Assembly: GCA_035610835.1 (NCBI GenBank)
Contig: CM069449.1
Location: 37,059,098-37,123,097 of the forward strand
DNA length: 64,000 nucleotides
Source of the DNA: Ophiura sarsii
Taxonomy: Eukaryota > Echinodermata > Ophiuroidea > Amphilepidida > Ophiuridae
Reading direction: 5' to 3'
Positions 25,801 through 36,626 of this stretch are shown here, piece after piece. The position numbers and the translations under genes are program-made. The first letter of the stretch is position 1. The number at the start of each line of letters is the position of its first letter. A model generated the notes under the pieces. The model was not told the origin of the DNA. It did not search any database and saw nothing but the letters and a program-made list of their open reading frames with translations.

Positions 25801-26249
25801 TGTTGGTTTGTATACAGGGTGAGTCAAAATATTCAGGTCCCGTTTTTAGAAAATCACGACAAATACTTTTGTTAAAAATTAACCAATGTCTTCATTGCAT
25901 ATATGGGTACACTAGCTACTTCTTTATACTTGAATTTATACATGAAAGTGTTCCAAATATACCCCATTGTCCATTGTAGGCATTGTGAATACCAACACGC
26001 CATTGATTGACATTTCAAAATGCGTGAGTTAAACTTTTGCATTCATAGAGGTACCTTGGAAAAGTGCACATATCTCCCGTTTGAAATGACCAATTTGAAT
26101 TAAATGAAATTCAAGTTATAGCTGACAATGCGTTCGGTGCATATTAATAAATTATATTATTTTAATGCATATTAGCTGGTTTAAAATATCGGTTGGGCCC
26201 GCTGATACTAGGGGAGAGCCTTGCTTTTATTTTGAAATAGGATTGCGTA

Positions 26250-26803
26250 CAAGTAGCGTATAGTCAGTGTCATAATGCTATGGTCAACTCCATTCTATGC
26301 GTGCGAACTTGTGTGCATTCGTATGTGCGTAAACCCAGAGGTGCGTACCGGGCACATTCAAAAACTGACCGCGCGTCAATCGTGATATCGTCACGCACAT
26401 TTCAGGCATCTGGACGCAGCTCCGCGAACAACGACGAAACATGCTCGTGTGAAATAGCTTGAATTTAGTAATATATCATTATACCATTATGACAGTGATT
26501 ATAGACAGTGAAGCTATAGCAGTTAGCATTTGCGCAAACGCGACACGCAACGCGATACCACGGTATGATTACGCGGCAGTACGCGCAACGCACAATGTTG
26601 TTCAATTCTAGTGGCATTTATGAGCCAAATCTGAGAGGTGATTTGCTGTTTTTGGAGCAAATTGTTAACCAATTTCACTGGAATAAACTTTAACACACCG
26701 TTATTTCCTCGATATTGCATGCAAATTATGCGCCACTTTGATCAAAACTAACGGAGACATAAGGATAACAAACACACACACCCCCACACAGATTTATAGT
26801 AAG
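26250..26803. repeat. Dispersed repeat ending GATTTATAGTAAGATG, second copy
   Basis: Bases 26535-26803 match 15630-15945 closely in the same orientation (CACGGTATGATTACGCGG, TTCAATTCTAGTGGCATTTA, AACTAACGGAGA and a CA-rich tail). The fixed 3' end next to a CA-rich tract resembles a retroposon tail. Confidence 0.6.
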
Positions 26804-26840
26804 ATGCTCGCAGCAGCAATGAACATGATGAGTTCAGCAC

Positions 26841-28088
26841 TCAGTCAGTGGCGTACCCAGCTTTTGGAAACTGGGGGTGGGGGGGGGGGGGGGCGGGGGG
26901 GGGGGGGGTATAGTTACGAAAGTCATGATGTACCGACAAAAAAAATCGCAAAAATGACCCAATTTTCTTCTTCTCGTCAGTAGCTGAAATATTGAAAAGT
27001 GGGGGTAGCGATGGCATTGTCAACAATAGCTGAAAAAATCGCCTGGTAGAAATCGCAAATCTACCCAGTCAGAAGTCAAGGCATGAAAATACCGTCTATG
27101 TTCGCCCCGGCCGCCAGTGAAGTGAGATTTCAAAAAAAAAACAAATAAAAATCGGATCATTTACAACTCGCGATTGTGAAGGATTGCCTCCATCAATTTT
27201 TGATCATCTTAGGCTCATTTTGAAGGGGAAGTCCTATTTATGTAAGATGTCATTTCCGATTTAATAAAAAACACGATTTTTGTTACTATCTTTGAGTCGA
27301 TAAAGATGCATTTTCAATGCGATCGTAAACATCGTATTTTTGATGATTTTTAGACGTCATAGCAAAAACTTTATGCACAAGAAATGTTCCTAACGTATTA
27401 AACTTGATCAAAAATATATTTATTTGTAATACATTTTTGGACAGGGGTCAGGGCCACGACTTTTATTCACCTATGGTAAAAATATACGCCATTTTCCAAA
27501 CACACAGAGACTAAATCGTTTTTTCTAAAAAAAGGTATTCAGCAGGATTCGAACCGAGGAGGGGAGAATCTATTAGATTACTAGTCCATATTCGTAACCG
27601 CTCGGCCATAACTACTTACTGACGTGTCTATGTGTTCTCTATAATAATGAACTAGTGGTGAACTATTGAGTATTCGACGAAATGTAGCCAAATTGAACCC
27701 AGTTTCTAAATTGTATTTTAAATGTGAAAACGGTGTCGCTGCAAGCTAGGTTTGGATTCAATGTAAAGAGCAATAAATTGATGATCGTGGAAGGTTATTA
27801 ATTTAAAGCTTTTAATGAGACAGGGTCAGCGCCACGGGAAATATCCCCCTAGTCACATGACGTTGAACCACATTTAAATGCCTTAATGTTGTCATTGTAT
27901 AAGGCTGACATTTTGGCATAAATTGAATTGCACGATATCGACATCCGCTTTTCAAGGGAAAAATAAATTCTCTTCGTATACAATAGACTCACTCAACGTT
28001 GGCATCTGACTGTACCGACGGAAGCTCAAGTTTACCGAAGGGATATTTCAGGGGGGCACCGGCCCCTGGACCCCTGGGTTCGCCACTG
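26841..28088. mobile_element. hAT-like non-autonomous element nested in the right arm
   Basis: The termini CAGTGGCGTACCCAG (26846) and CTGGGTTCGCCACTG (28088) are inverted repeats. AGCAC lies at 26836-26840 and again at 28089-28093. Removing the insert rejoins a block matching the left arm of the host element (GAGTTCAGCACGGTATCAAA). It carries a long G tract near the left end and a tRNA-Ser-like sequence. No transposase. Confidence 0.7.
27539..27617 (-). tRNA. tRNA-Ser-like pseudogene
   Basis: Read on the minus strand it has TGGCCGAGCGGTTA (A box), a long variable arm and GGTTCGAATCC (B box), as in serine tRNAs. The anticodon loop CTAGTAA would read AGT rather than a serine anticodon, and the anticodon and acceptor stems are mismatched. 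It is therefore a decayed copy. Confidence 0.6.
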
Positions 28089-28500
28089 AGCACGGTATCA
28101 AATCCACGCCAAAATACAGTCGCTCACACCAGGCCGTGAAAGCCGTGAACCGCGTAACGTATTTTTGAAGGTACCACTCTCTTTTTTTTTAAAGTTTGGA
28201 GCAAATACAAATATCGGTCGTATAAGAAAATCGATTCAAGGACATATTAGCCGATTGGCTTCTTATTTACATAACAATTGGCCTTTGCAAATCATGTTCA
28301 TTGATAGACTAGCTAGGGTCTCCATAGTTCAATTGAACGGAATAGTCAACACAATATATTTATAGGGTATTCTTTATCGCAGTGAAATTGCAAAAGAAGA
28401 AAAAAATATCATTCAACATTCAATAAATATTGCGAACGATATGCAATCCTGTCAATTTCTAAAAATAAAGTGTAAATAACAAACAGAAAAAAGTATAACA

Positions 28501-28572
28501 ATCCTAGGATTCGAACCACTGACCTCATGATTATGAAGCCGGCGCTTTGCCGACTGAGCTAATGAAGACTAC
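28501..28572 (-). tRNA. tRNA-like sequence in the right arm (Met-CAT-like loop), probably non-functional
   Basis: The minus-strand sequence has TAGCTCAGTCGGCAAAGC, the loop TTCATAA (CAT) and GGTTCGAATCC. It is the mirror copy of 21988-22055. The anticodon stem again pairs badly. Confidence 0.45.
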
Positions 28573-28960
28573 ACATAGATATTTAGAAAATAAAATACAT
28601 AAAGTTCAAAATACGAATATCACATGAATCGGGGCAAAAATGCGGGCTAAAATGCTTTATATTTCGATTGTTGTGCGTTTTTAACATAGGATTATCGCCC
28701 AAAAGTTGATTATATGCTGAAGGAGATTGTAATTCTGATTTCATTATAATGCATAACACTACTTTTCGAAACGATTCTAGACACCTTAGTATTTCGTTCG
28801 TACATAAAATGTTGGCCATTACGTTTTTTCGATTGGAATTCGGCGCGGCAAATCTATTGCACCATGGGTATTATTACATGGAAACACGGAGACTCAGATA
28901 CGTAGGGAGTCATGTGATTTTTGTCCAGGACAAACACTTGAGATGTACACGCCCCTTTAA

Positions 28961-29545
28961 ACAGGTTACGCTGTAAACATGGTACAGGCATGAATATGAT
29001 AATCATCAACCAGTGTCATTGAAGTTAATGCAGGCATAGGCAAGCAATTCTATACCAGAATATCCTCGTTGTCAATGCAGGCATAGGCAAGCAATTCTAT
29101 ACTAGAATGCAGTCGTTGTTCATGCAGGCATAGGCCAGAAATTTAGATTAGAACGTCATCGCTGTAAATGCTAGTATAGGCAAGACAACTCTTAATTTGT
29201 AATGACTTCATTCACTTGTTTTTCCCGGGAGGCCAGATAATCTAGATTAGATTGTCATCACTGAATAAACAGTTATAGGCAAGGCAATATTTTTCTTATC
29301 AGATTTTCATCGCTGTTAATTAGCCCAGTGAATCTTAATCAGATTGCAATCGCTGTAAATGCTGGTATAGGCAGGGCAACTCTTAATTTGATTGCAAACG
29401 CTGTTAATGCAAGTATAAACATTACAATTCTTAGCCAGATTATCATCGCTGTCGATGCAGGCACAAATCAGATTGCCGCTGTTGAAATCAGATTATATTA
29501 TCGCTGTTGATGCAGACAAAACCATGACGATTCTTAATAAAATAG
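28961..29545. repeat. Degenerate minisatellite, right part
   Basis: It continues the ~55-base array of 21036-21613 in the same orientation, with words AATGCAGGCATAGGCAAG and CAGATTGCAATCGCTGT. The host TTAA lies inside a unit (CTTAATCAGATT variants), as expected for an insertion into the array. Confidence 0.75.
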
Positions 29546-29550
29546 TCATA

Positions 29551-30077
29551 CAGGCTGTATCAAAATGATTTGTACTCTGATATGTTCCATTTTCAAAAAA
29601 GCATTAAAAATATAAAATCTCTGATAAATACAATATTTTTGATTTTAATAAATAGGGAATTATGTCAACTTATTGATCTGATAATCTGAAGATAATTGGC
29701 TGTTGTTTCTGACCGCTATTGTCATTCAAATGAAGATCGACGTAATCATGGTTTTACTCGCAGCAACGCAAATTAAAATAGGTTCACTGCACAAACTCTT
29801 TATAAGTAGTGAATATATGAGTGCAGTCAGGAGGAACTTTGAATTGTGCGCTTCAGATCTAACGTTTCGATGAAAATGATAAAAACACCAATATTCCTTT
29901 AAAAGCTTGTAAATTCTGAAAACAATGTTCGATTGTCGTAAATCAAAATTCTTAGAAAAGATGAAACTTCAATAATTTTGCATATCGAAGCAAAATGGTC
30001 TAAATGGTTCGTAACATATCAAAATAAATTCTGAAAAACTGATCAGACCACGGTACAAATCTTTTTGATACAGCCTG
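29551..30077. mobile_element. TA-flanked MITE, CAGGCTGTATCAAAA termini
   Basis: The termini CAGGCTGTATCAAAA and TTTTGATACAGCCTG are perfect inverted repeats with TA on both sides (29549-29550 and 30078-30079). It is 527 bases long and non-coding. The ends resemble those at 2227-2905. Confidence 0.8.
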
Positions 30078-30079
30078 TA

Positions 30080-30993
30080 ACTGTGTGATGCTGTGTTACT
30101 GTGTCAAAAAAGTTTAAACGCTTATTAGTTTCCAACATTTTCGCCCCAAACCCCTGCTTTACCTGTATGCACATTATTTACGGAACGTTCATAAAACAAC
30201 GTAAAAATAGCTAAATTTTTGACGCGCTATGCGCGAAGATGTCCACGGACATGTACTAGCCCATCTAAAAAGAATGAAGGGCAAATTCATATCAATAGCA
30301 AACAACAATTGCGCGCACATTGTATTCAAAGCCAGGATATATAATTGGAGGGAGCATCCTAATTAGTTTCATGAACAGAGATCCGTGCATAAATATATTA
30401 AGTTATTCAGGGGATTATAGACCATGGCACTTAACCAAAGATACTTGCAATGGGAGTTCTGATTCACTCTAGATCAGGCTTTCTCAATTAGATTTAATGA
30501 TGCGTCACATTTTAGTAACCAACTTGTTGAAGCTCCACTTGGTCATATTTTTTAGAATTTATAATGGCAAAATTGCCTTCACAAAATATTGTAACATATG
30601 TATGTAAGCAGCTTAATAACTAATAATACTCTTTTGAGGGCACATGCGCGCGTAGCGCGCGAAAAATTGCTATCTTTATAATACATCTGACCGTCATATT
30701 GCCTATGCAATCCGGCTATATCATGATATGATTCTTTTTTTAAAACAAATTTTAACCACTCTCGCGCCACTTAAGATGCCTTGATGCGCCACAAGTGGCG
30801 CGCGCGCCACCATTTGAGAATGCCTGCTCTAGATGCTACAACCTGCCCTCCTTGATGTGATGCGTCCTTCAAAATAGAATATGATACATGGTCAAATTCT
30901 GTAAAAAATACCATAAAAGATAACATATCTATGTTCTCTGAACTTGAAACAATGAACGGGGGGACCAGAAAGTTTCAGGTGCAGGCAGTAATA
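30080..30993. other. Gene-free stretch
   Basis: No gene is seen. Two copies of the GCGCGC-type palindromic core lie at 30221-30238 and 30645-30662, and a perfect palindrome GTGGCGCGCGCGCCAC at 30784-30803. Confidence 0.45.
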
Positions 30994-31262
30994 CAGGGGG
31001 GGTCAACAAAGTTTGTGACATGGCGGGAGGGGGTCCCCCCTGATAGTAACGTCGCAAAATCAGTACCCGTGGACAGAGTGAAATGGGACCGACTTTGTTC
31101 AAATAGCTGTTATTTTCAACCGTCAGGTTATTTGTAACGATATTTTCAGCATAGATGGTCAAGAACATATAGTTGATGAATATTGATTTTTTTTTTAAAT
31201 CTACAGAATTTAAAAAGAAAAATGGCTTCAAAAAACTGTCAACGTTTTATTGAACCACCCTG
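30994..31262. mobile_element. TA-flanked MITE with imperfect CAGGG termini
   Basis: The left end CAGGGGGGGTCAACAAAG and the right end TTATTGAACCACCCTG are imperfect inverted repeats with TA on both sides. Length 269 bases, non-coding. Confidence 0.5.
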
Positions 31263-32000
31263 TAAAGTATCCAAGTTAAGGAGTTATGCCTCCATAAGTG
31301 TTTACCGCAGACAAGACACATGGAATAAAAAAACCCATTTCAAGATCATTTTAGTTCCTTGATTTTATAATTGGGATAACTTAACACATGGCTCCTTGGC
31401 TATTGCAATATAATTACAATGTTGTAAACTTGTACGGATCCTTCTATTTATTCAAGTCCTTTTAAAACTGCATCCTTCATTCAAATGCATTTTTATGATT
31501 GAAATTTGTAACCTAACTTAACTGTGTTGATTTCCACACATAATAATATCCCCAAAATATTCCAAAAATCTGTCTTTGCCTTGACGATGTGAAAATAAGC
31601 ATTTGATTCATAGCTCTATAGTATCATAATCTTCAATTAATTCATGATCATAATTTTCGATCAATTCATGATTTCCTCAACTGAGAACCATAACAACTAA
31701 GAACAACATTTAATAGACTTAATTTTAAGATAATTTAAACATAATTTACAAACAAATAAAATGAAAATCAATAACAAAGGACATGCATCATAATTCAGTT
31801 TCCATGGTCCATCCATTGAAACCAAACATTATCACCTCTGGGAAAATGGTAGGTTCCGTTGCTAATGTTATTGTGTTGTTGGGGGGATTACGTTAAGGAC
31901 CAATGAAATTGGTTTGTTTAGATGGCGGACCAATCAGAGGCTTTGTGAGTTAGGCCGCCATGTTTTTGGTTTGGCGTAAATGTCATTCTCTGTCAAGATA
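31263..32000. other. Gene-free stretch
   Basis: No gene or element is recognised. It is AT-rich with no repeated words beyond the window average. Confidence 0.45.
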
Positions 32001-32804
32001 GCATTGAGATTGGAGCATTAACATTTGTATGCGGATATTCTTTGCCGTATTCAATCTTGTAAGGCCAATATTGTTATTGAAAGAAGCCAATCGTCGTTGA
32101 ATCGATTCTTATTTCCCATCTGATCTGTTTGTAGCTACATTAGCTGTTCGTTTGAGACGTGGAATATTTTTTTTATATTAATTGAATTGTGCGGTACGTT
32201 GCTTTCGCGGTTGCTTAGGCGAATATCAATTAAATTGGCAAGATTTAAGACTTTGAGGGGGAAATTAAATGTGAATTTGACGGACATCCAAAGCTACAAT
32301 TGGAAATTGGATTCCAACAAAAATTATAACATAATGGATGTTATCAATATTAGTTTAATATACCATTTGGTTGTACAATTGCATATGGTAGAATGTCCAG
32401 ATCCGCTTTATTTATCTGATCTTACAAGTATGATCAAGTCAGTCAATTTTCAAAAATGTGGTCAAAACTATTGTACCTTGTTCATGATTGACTAGTTATC
32501 TATTTTTGGAAATCGTATCCCGTGTTTGAGGCGAATAACTATTGTAATACTCACCAACTAAAGTTTCATATCATGACTTGGCAAGTCAGACAGACTTTTG
32601 ATTCCTTTTATGCAACGGGACCCAGTGTTAGTGTTGCCAATCATTTGTAGATTTGATAATGGTACGTGGATAGTAGGGATTCCTACTCGTCATCATCACG
32701 TTGCTCTCTTTTTAATCCATTTCACTTCCTCGATCCACCGTTTACACGTTCTTCATGTTTATGTATTATCCTAGCCTCCTCCTATTACGTGACTGATTCT
32801 AGTA

Positions 32805-33105
32805 GTTGGGACAATAATCAATAAAGTTCATATCGAAACAATTGTACTTCTTCTGTATAGATTACGCATAACGCACGGAGACGGCCGCGTCTGGTGAATA
32901 TATTTTCATTTTTTTAATCACAATTATAATTACATTTAACTAATGATTTTGATTTTTCAAATAATTGTTCAATGTTCGTCCCTTTGTACCCTTTCCCCTC
33001 CCCTTCCATTCATTTCGCAATACATGTGTATTTTGGAACGGTTGGGACAATATCAATAAAGTTCATACCGAAAAAAATCGTACTACCTCGTATAGATCAC
33101 TCTGG
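32805..33105. repeat. Direct repeat pair inside the interior
   Basis: Blocks at about 32808-32870 and 33044-33105 share GTTGGGACAAT, ATCAATAAAGTTCATA and TGTATAGATTA-type words. Confidence 0.5.
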
Positions 33106-33197
33106 GACACCCTGTATACAGGGGCGTCAATTCCCTTTTGAAATATGGGTGGGGTGACATCGGTGTGGGGTCCAGGGCCCGCTTAGGGGTGCCCCTA

Positions 33198-33594
33198 CAC
33201 GGCTGTTTGATCCCACATAATTTGTCTGTTTTATTCTGAGAACACCGTAACTTGCTGGCCGGTTGTGGTTTCAAGTACCTGAATATACTGGCCATCTTTT
33301 GTAGAAATTTCAGAACATTTGTTGGTGCCATTTCTGAGAAATAGAGGTTTGAATATTATTATTTACTACAATAGCGCCCTCATCGGCCACATTTCCTATA
33401 GAATTACATGTAAAATGTGTGTCAAGTAGAAAATGCCGATAATTTAAAAAGGGCTCGAACAATTTTCTTGAAATTTTCACCGTATACTCGTATTCATTAG
33501 CGCTACCTAAATCAGGTCAAACCATAAATGGGCCACTATGTAATCTTTTTTATCCCATAATTTTAATTATAAATTGGACAGTCAAACAGCCGTG
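33198..33594. mobile_element. MITE with CACGGCTGTTTGA termini, copy 1
   Basis: Perfect 13-base inverted termini, CACGGCTGTTTGA and TCAAACAGCCGTG, flanked by CCTA on both sides (4-bp duplication). Length 397 bases. About 90% similar by eye to copy 2 at 35147-35554. A 4-bp duplication fits Chapaev, Sola or Ginger-type transposons; the CAC start mildly favours Chapaev. Confidence 0.88.
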
Positions 33595-33599
33595 CCTAG

Positions 33600-33945
33600 G
33601 AGCTATCGGTTTTCTGGCGCTTCCAAGGCTCTGGGGGGCTCTCATGGGGAACATTTTTTTGTTTAACCCTAACACTTCCCCCCACTTTTTCAGAATTTTT
33701 TCTTCAACGCGGAAAATCGACCAAAATATCCCCCCGATCCCCCCGGGATTTGATCCAGGGACCTCTCGCACCAGAGGCGAGGGATTCCACACTTCACCAC
33801 GGCTGTCAAGCACAGTTCTGGGCAGTGTATTGCCCAGACTGTATGTATTGGGTCCATTTTTTCATCAAAAAACTTCCACGCCGGGTGGTACCAACGTGCC
33901 CAGTCGTGGTATTTTGGGGTATATGGTAGTGTTAGGGTTATAGTG
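33600..33945 (-). repeat. SINE-like block with a tRNA-type internal promoter
   Basis: On the minus strand it has GACAGCCGTGGTGAAGTGTG followed by a strong hairpin CCTCGCCTCTGGTGCGAGAGG-like region and a B-box-like GGATCAAATCCC. This arrangement resembles a tRNA-derived SINE head. The peptide VREVPGSNPGG seen in this frame is the usual by-product of such B boxes, not a gene. Confidence 0.5.
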
Positions 33946-34913
33946 ACACATTTTCTTCTCGTACAGTTTTCTTTATTTTTATCATATTGTAGAGAAAGTA
34001 GTTTGATACAAAAGCCTAAAACACTTTGAAAATACAGAACCTCTCATCCAAAACAAGAACATGGTTGTATGCTCAAATCCAAACTATTTTACTTCAAACA
34101 TTTGTTTTTGTCATTGTCTTCAAACTCAACTAAATTTGGAAATACAAACTCCCCCTAATTGATAATGATAACCATAAATAATTCAACTTCAACAAATCAC
34201 CCAACAATTCACAAATATTAAATTAAAACACCAAACAAGACCCTTTTTTTTAATGTCCTATTGGTATCATATGTCATACGTTGGGGAGGATTAGTACCAT
34301 AGAACAATATACTGTAATGTGCCTTTCATTCATATAGTATAACAGAGGATCATTGATTTTCAATGTCAAAACATTATTGTCTAAGCTGATGAAACGCTTA
34401 CCAGATTTCGTTCTCATTTGTGTTGGAATCCAATATCCAACTGGTGCTTTGGATATTGATTCGCCTTGCAACCGCGAAACCCGCGAACCGCACAAATTAA
34501 TTTAGATACAAAATGATTCCACACCCGGTCTATTTCAACAAAGCTACAAACATGACAAACAGATAATATGTTGGTACATGCACATGACCGTACAATCATG
34601 TAGGCCTAAACATGGGAAATCAGAATGTCGATTCAATGACGAAACGATTGACTCTTTTCATAATGGCACAATTAGCCTTTCCCAGATTTTTTGTGTATCA
34701 ATGGGGCTAGGGGCTTAATAATTCAATTTACGCAACGCTGACCGTAAACAAGTAAAAGTAGAACTGCATTCAAATTATTGAATTTAGACAATCATTCCAA
34801 ATCAAATTAAAAGTATCTTGTCCGTGGATTCACAAATATTATGGGGAACGATAAACAAACCCAACATAAAATTACTCAATTTAATATGATACTAACGAAG
34901 ACAAAAAAGCATT

Positions 34914-34984
34914 CTGGGTGGGATTCGAACCACCGGCTTTTCGATCATTAACCCAATGCTCTATCGATTGAGCCAACGGCGCAC
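34914..34984 (-). tRNA. tRNA-like sequence (AAT-like loop), probably non-functional
   Basis: The minus strand has TTGGCTCAATCGATAGAGC and GGTTCGAATCCC. The loop TTAATGA would give AAT. The T stem needs an 8-base loop to pair, so it is not a standard tRNA. Its place in the arm matches that of 28501-28572. Confidence 0.45.
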
Positions 34985-35146
34985 TGTACTGTTGTTACAA
35001 CTGTTACAACATAAATAGATTCAAATATCGTTTGTGAACACTATTACTATCCCATAAATTGGAAATTAATAATACCTGATAATCCTTTAATTTATAGTTT
35101 TGTATGTTTTTAACATAGGGTTCTCGCTTAAAAATTGATTCGATGC

Positions 35147-35554
35147 CACGGCTGTTTGATCCCACATAATTTGTCCGATTTATTCTGAGAACACCGTAAC
35201 TTGCTGGCCCGGTTCTGGTTTTAACTTATTCAAGTACCTGAATATACTGGCCATCTTTTGTAGAAATTTTAGAACATTTGTTGGTGCCATTTCTGAGAAA
35301 TAGAGCTTTGAATATTATTATTTACTATAATAGCGTCCTCATCGGCCACATTTCCCATAGAGTTACATGTAAAATGTGTGTAAAGTAGAAAATGCCGATA
35401 ATTTAAAAATGGCTCGAACAATTTTCGTGAAATTTTCACCGTATACTCGTATTCATTAGCGCTACCTAAATCAGGTCAAACCATAACTGGGCCACTATGT
35501 AATCTTTTTTTATTCCAAAATTTGAATTATAAATCGGACAGTCAAACAGCCGTG
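35147..35554. mobile_element. MITE with CACGGCTGTTTGA termini, copy 2
   Basis: Same termini as copy 1, flanked by ATGC on both sides. Removing it leaves GATTCGATGCTGCTTCAG, which aligns with the uninterrupted paralogous sequence GATTATATGCTGAAGGAG at 28709-28726. Insertion and 4-bp duplication are therefore directly visible. Confidence 0.9.
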
Positions 35555-35755
35555 ATGCTGCTTCAGATTGTAACTCTGGTTTCATTGACAGAATGACTGT
35601 TAGAAACATTTCTAGACACGGATTTCGTTCACATTTGATGTTTGTTGTAGCCACTCTTCGGTATTGCATCATGGGGTTTATGATACGTGTACGCGGAACT
35701 CGGGTATGTTGCGAGTCATGTGACTTTTGCCCGGGCAAACATTTGAGATAACTTT

Positions 35756-36250
35756 TTAAAAGCCGTTTTGATCGCGTAATGGCGCCCTGTATATCAGAGA
35801 TAAAAGCCCCGATAAAAAGGTGCCATATGCTGATCATCTACGGTATACCCCTCTGAATACAAAGAGAGAACACTGATTTCGTATAATGAAAGTAAATTTT
35901 ATTCACTGACAACTCAAACAAGAGAATAGATCTGTTAATATTGGGTCAGTCAACATTCTTAATGAGTCCTTTTATTTTTTTTCAATTTAACTATCGATTG
36001 AGAATTCCGGAAAATTAATATGTGGTTCTTTTATTTATTTAAACTAAATTCATATAGTCAACTTGGTTTATATTGGAAACTATCTTACGGATACCTTTTA
36101 ATCAAATTGCAGGAATTTTGTCTTTGCTGCTGTCTTAAGTCTAAAAAAGAGACGATATTTTGTCTATAATTTCAACAAAGTTCAAATGCCATTTGGATTA
36201 TTTGGACATAGATAAAGATGTTCATTGAATGCTAATTACGTGCAAGGATA
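35756..36250. other. Gene-free stretch
   Basis: No gene or element is recognised. Confidence 0.45.
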
Positions 36251-36626
36251 AGGCCAATTTTTTTTGTTATGTTGTCCTCCACAACTTTCAGAGAGGAGGG
36301 GCGGGCGGGCGGATTTTTTAATTTTTAATTTTTTTAATTTTTTAATTTAATTTTACCAGCGGAAGCTCAAAGTTCAGCCAACATGAAGTTGAAATCACTC
36401 TTAAGAGTCGCACATATATGTTATAAACACTTAATTTAATATTCAACTGTTTAAAAAAAATCTGAACAAAATCTGAAGAAAAAAACCTGAAGAGAAAAAA
36501 ATCTCTGAAGAAAAAAAAAAGTTTTTTTTTTAAAATCTTAAAAAAAAAAAATCAAAAAAATCTGGGCGGCCCTAAATCTTACGAGCGGGCGGTCGAGGAC
36601 AACATAACAACAACAAAAATTGGCCT
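36251..36626. mobile_element. G-rich MITE with AGGCCAATTTTT termini
   Basis: The ends AGGCCAATTTTTTTTGTTAT and, at the right, the complement including AACATAACAACAAC and ATTGGCCT form inverted repeats continuing through TTGTCCTC / GAGGACAA. The interior carries (GGGC)n and A/T runs. A right-truncated copy is in the Gal3ST intron (16473-16790). Confidence 0.7.

Larger units (their letters stand above)
21618..28956. mobile_element. 7.3-kb TTAA-flanked element with long inverted arms, inserted in a minisatellite
   Basis: The left terminus AGGGGCGTGTACATCTCAAG and the right terminus CTTGAGATGTACACGCCCCT are perfect inverted repeats, each bordered by TTAA (21614-21617 and 28957-28960). The arms run inward about 880 bases (to about 22500 on the left). 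On the right they run back to about 26804, interrupted by a nested insertion at 26841-28088. Each arm contains a tRNA-like sequence. TTAA duplication is the hallmark of piggyBac and Kolobok transposons. No transposase is recognisable inside, so it is a non-autonomous or gutted copy. The core holds nested elements at 22594, 23687, 24225, about 24700-25365 and 26250. Confidence 0.8.
32001..35755. mobile_element. Diverged relative of the TTAA element, with inverted arms and nested MITEs
   Basis: The right part (34265-35755) parallels the right arm of the 7.3-kb element: a tRNA-like sequence, then TTTTTAACATAGG, then CATTTGAGATAACTTTTTAA ending at a TTAA. An inverted, diverged left part (32001-32480) matches it through GTGCGGT, CGCGGTTGC and ATTGGATTCCAACA. 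The left terminus itself was not found. The interior holds a MITE (33198-33594) and a SINE-like block; a second MITE copy (35147-35554) sits in the right arm. Confidence 0.5.

Noticed and set aside
21036..29545. Regularly spaced repeats as a CRISPR array
   Set aside because: Units are degenerate along their whole length with no unique spacers, in a eukaryotic context; this is a minisatellite.
33550..33813. Minus-strand frame with VREVPGSNPGG
   Set aside because: This peptide arises from a tRNA-type B box in a SINE-like repeat, not from a gene.
34914..34984. Functional tRNA-Ile (AAT)
   Set aside because: The T-arm geometry is wrong, the anticodon stem is mismatched, and it sits in a transposon arm.
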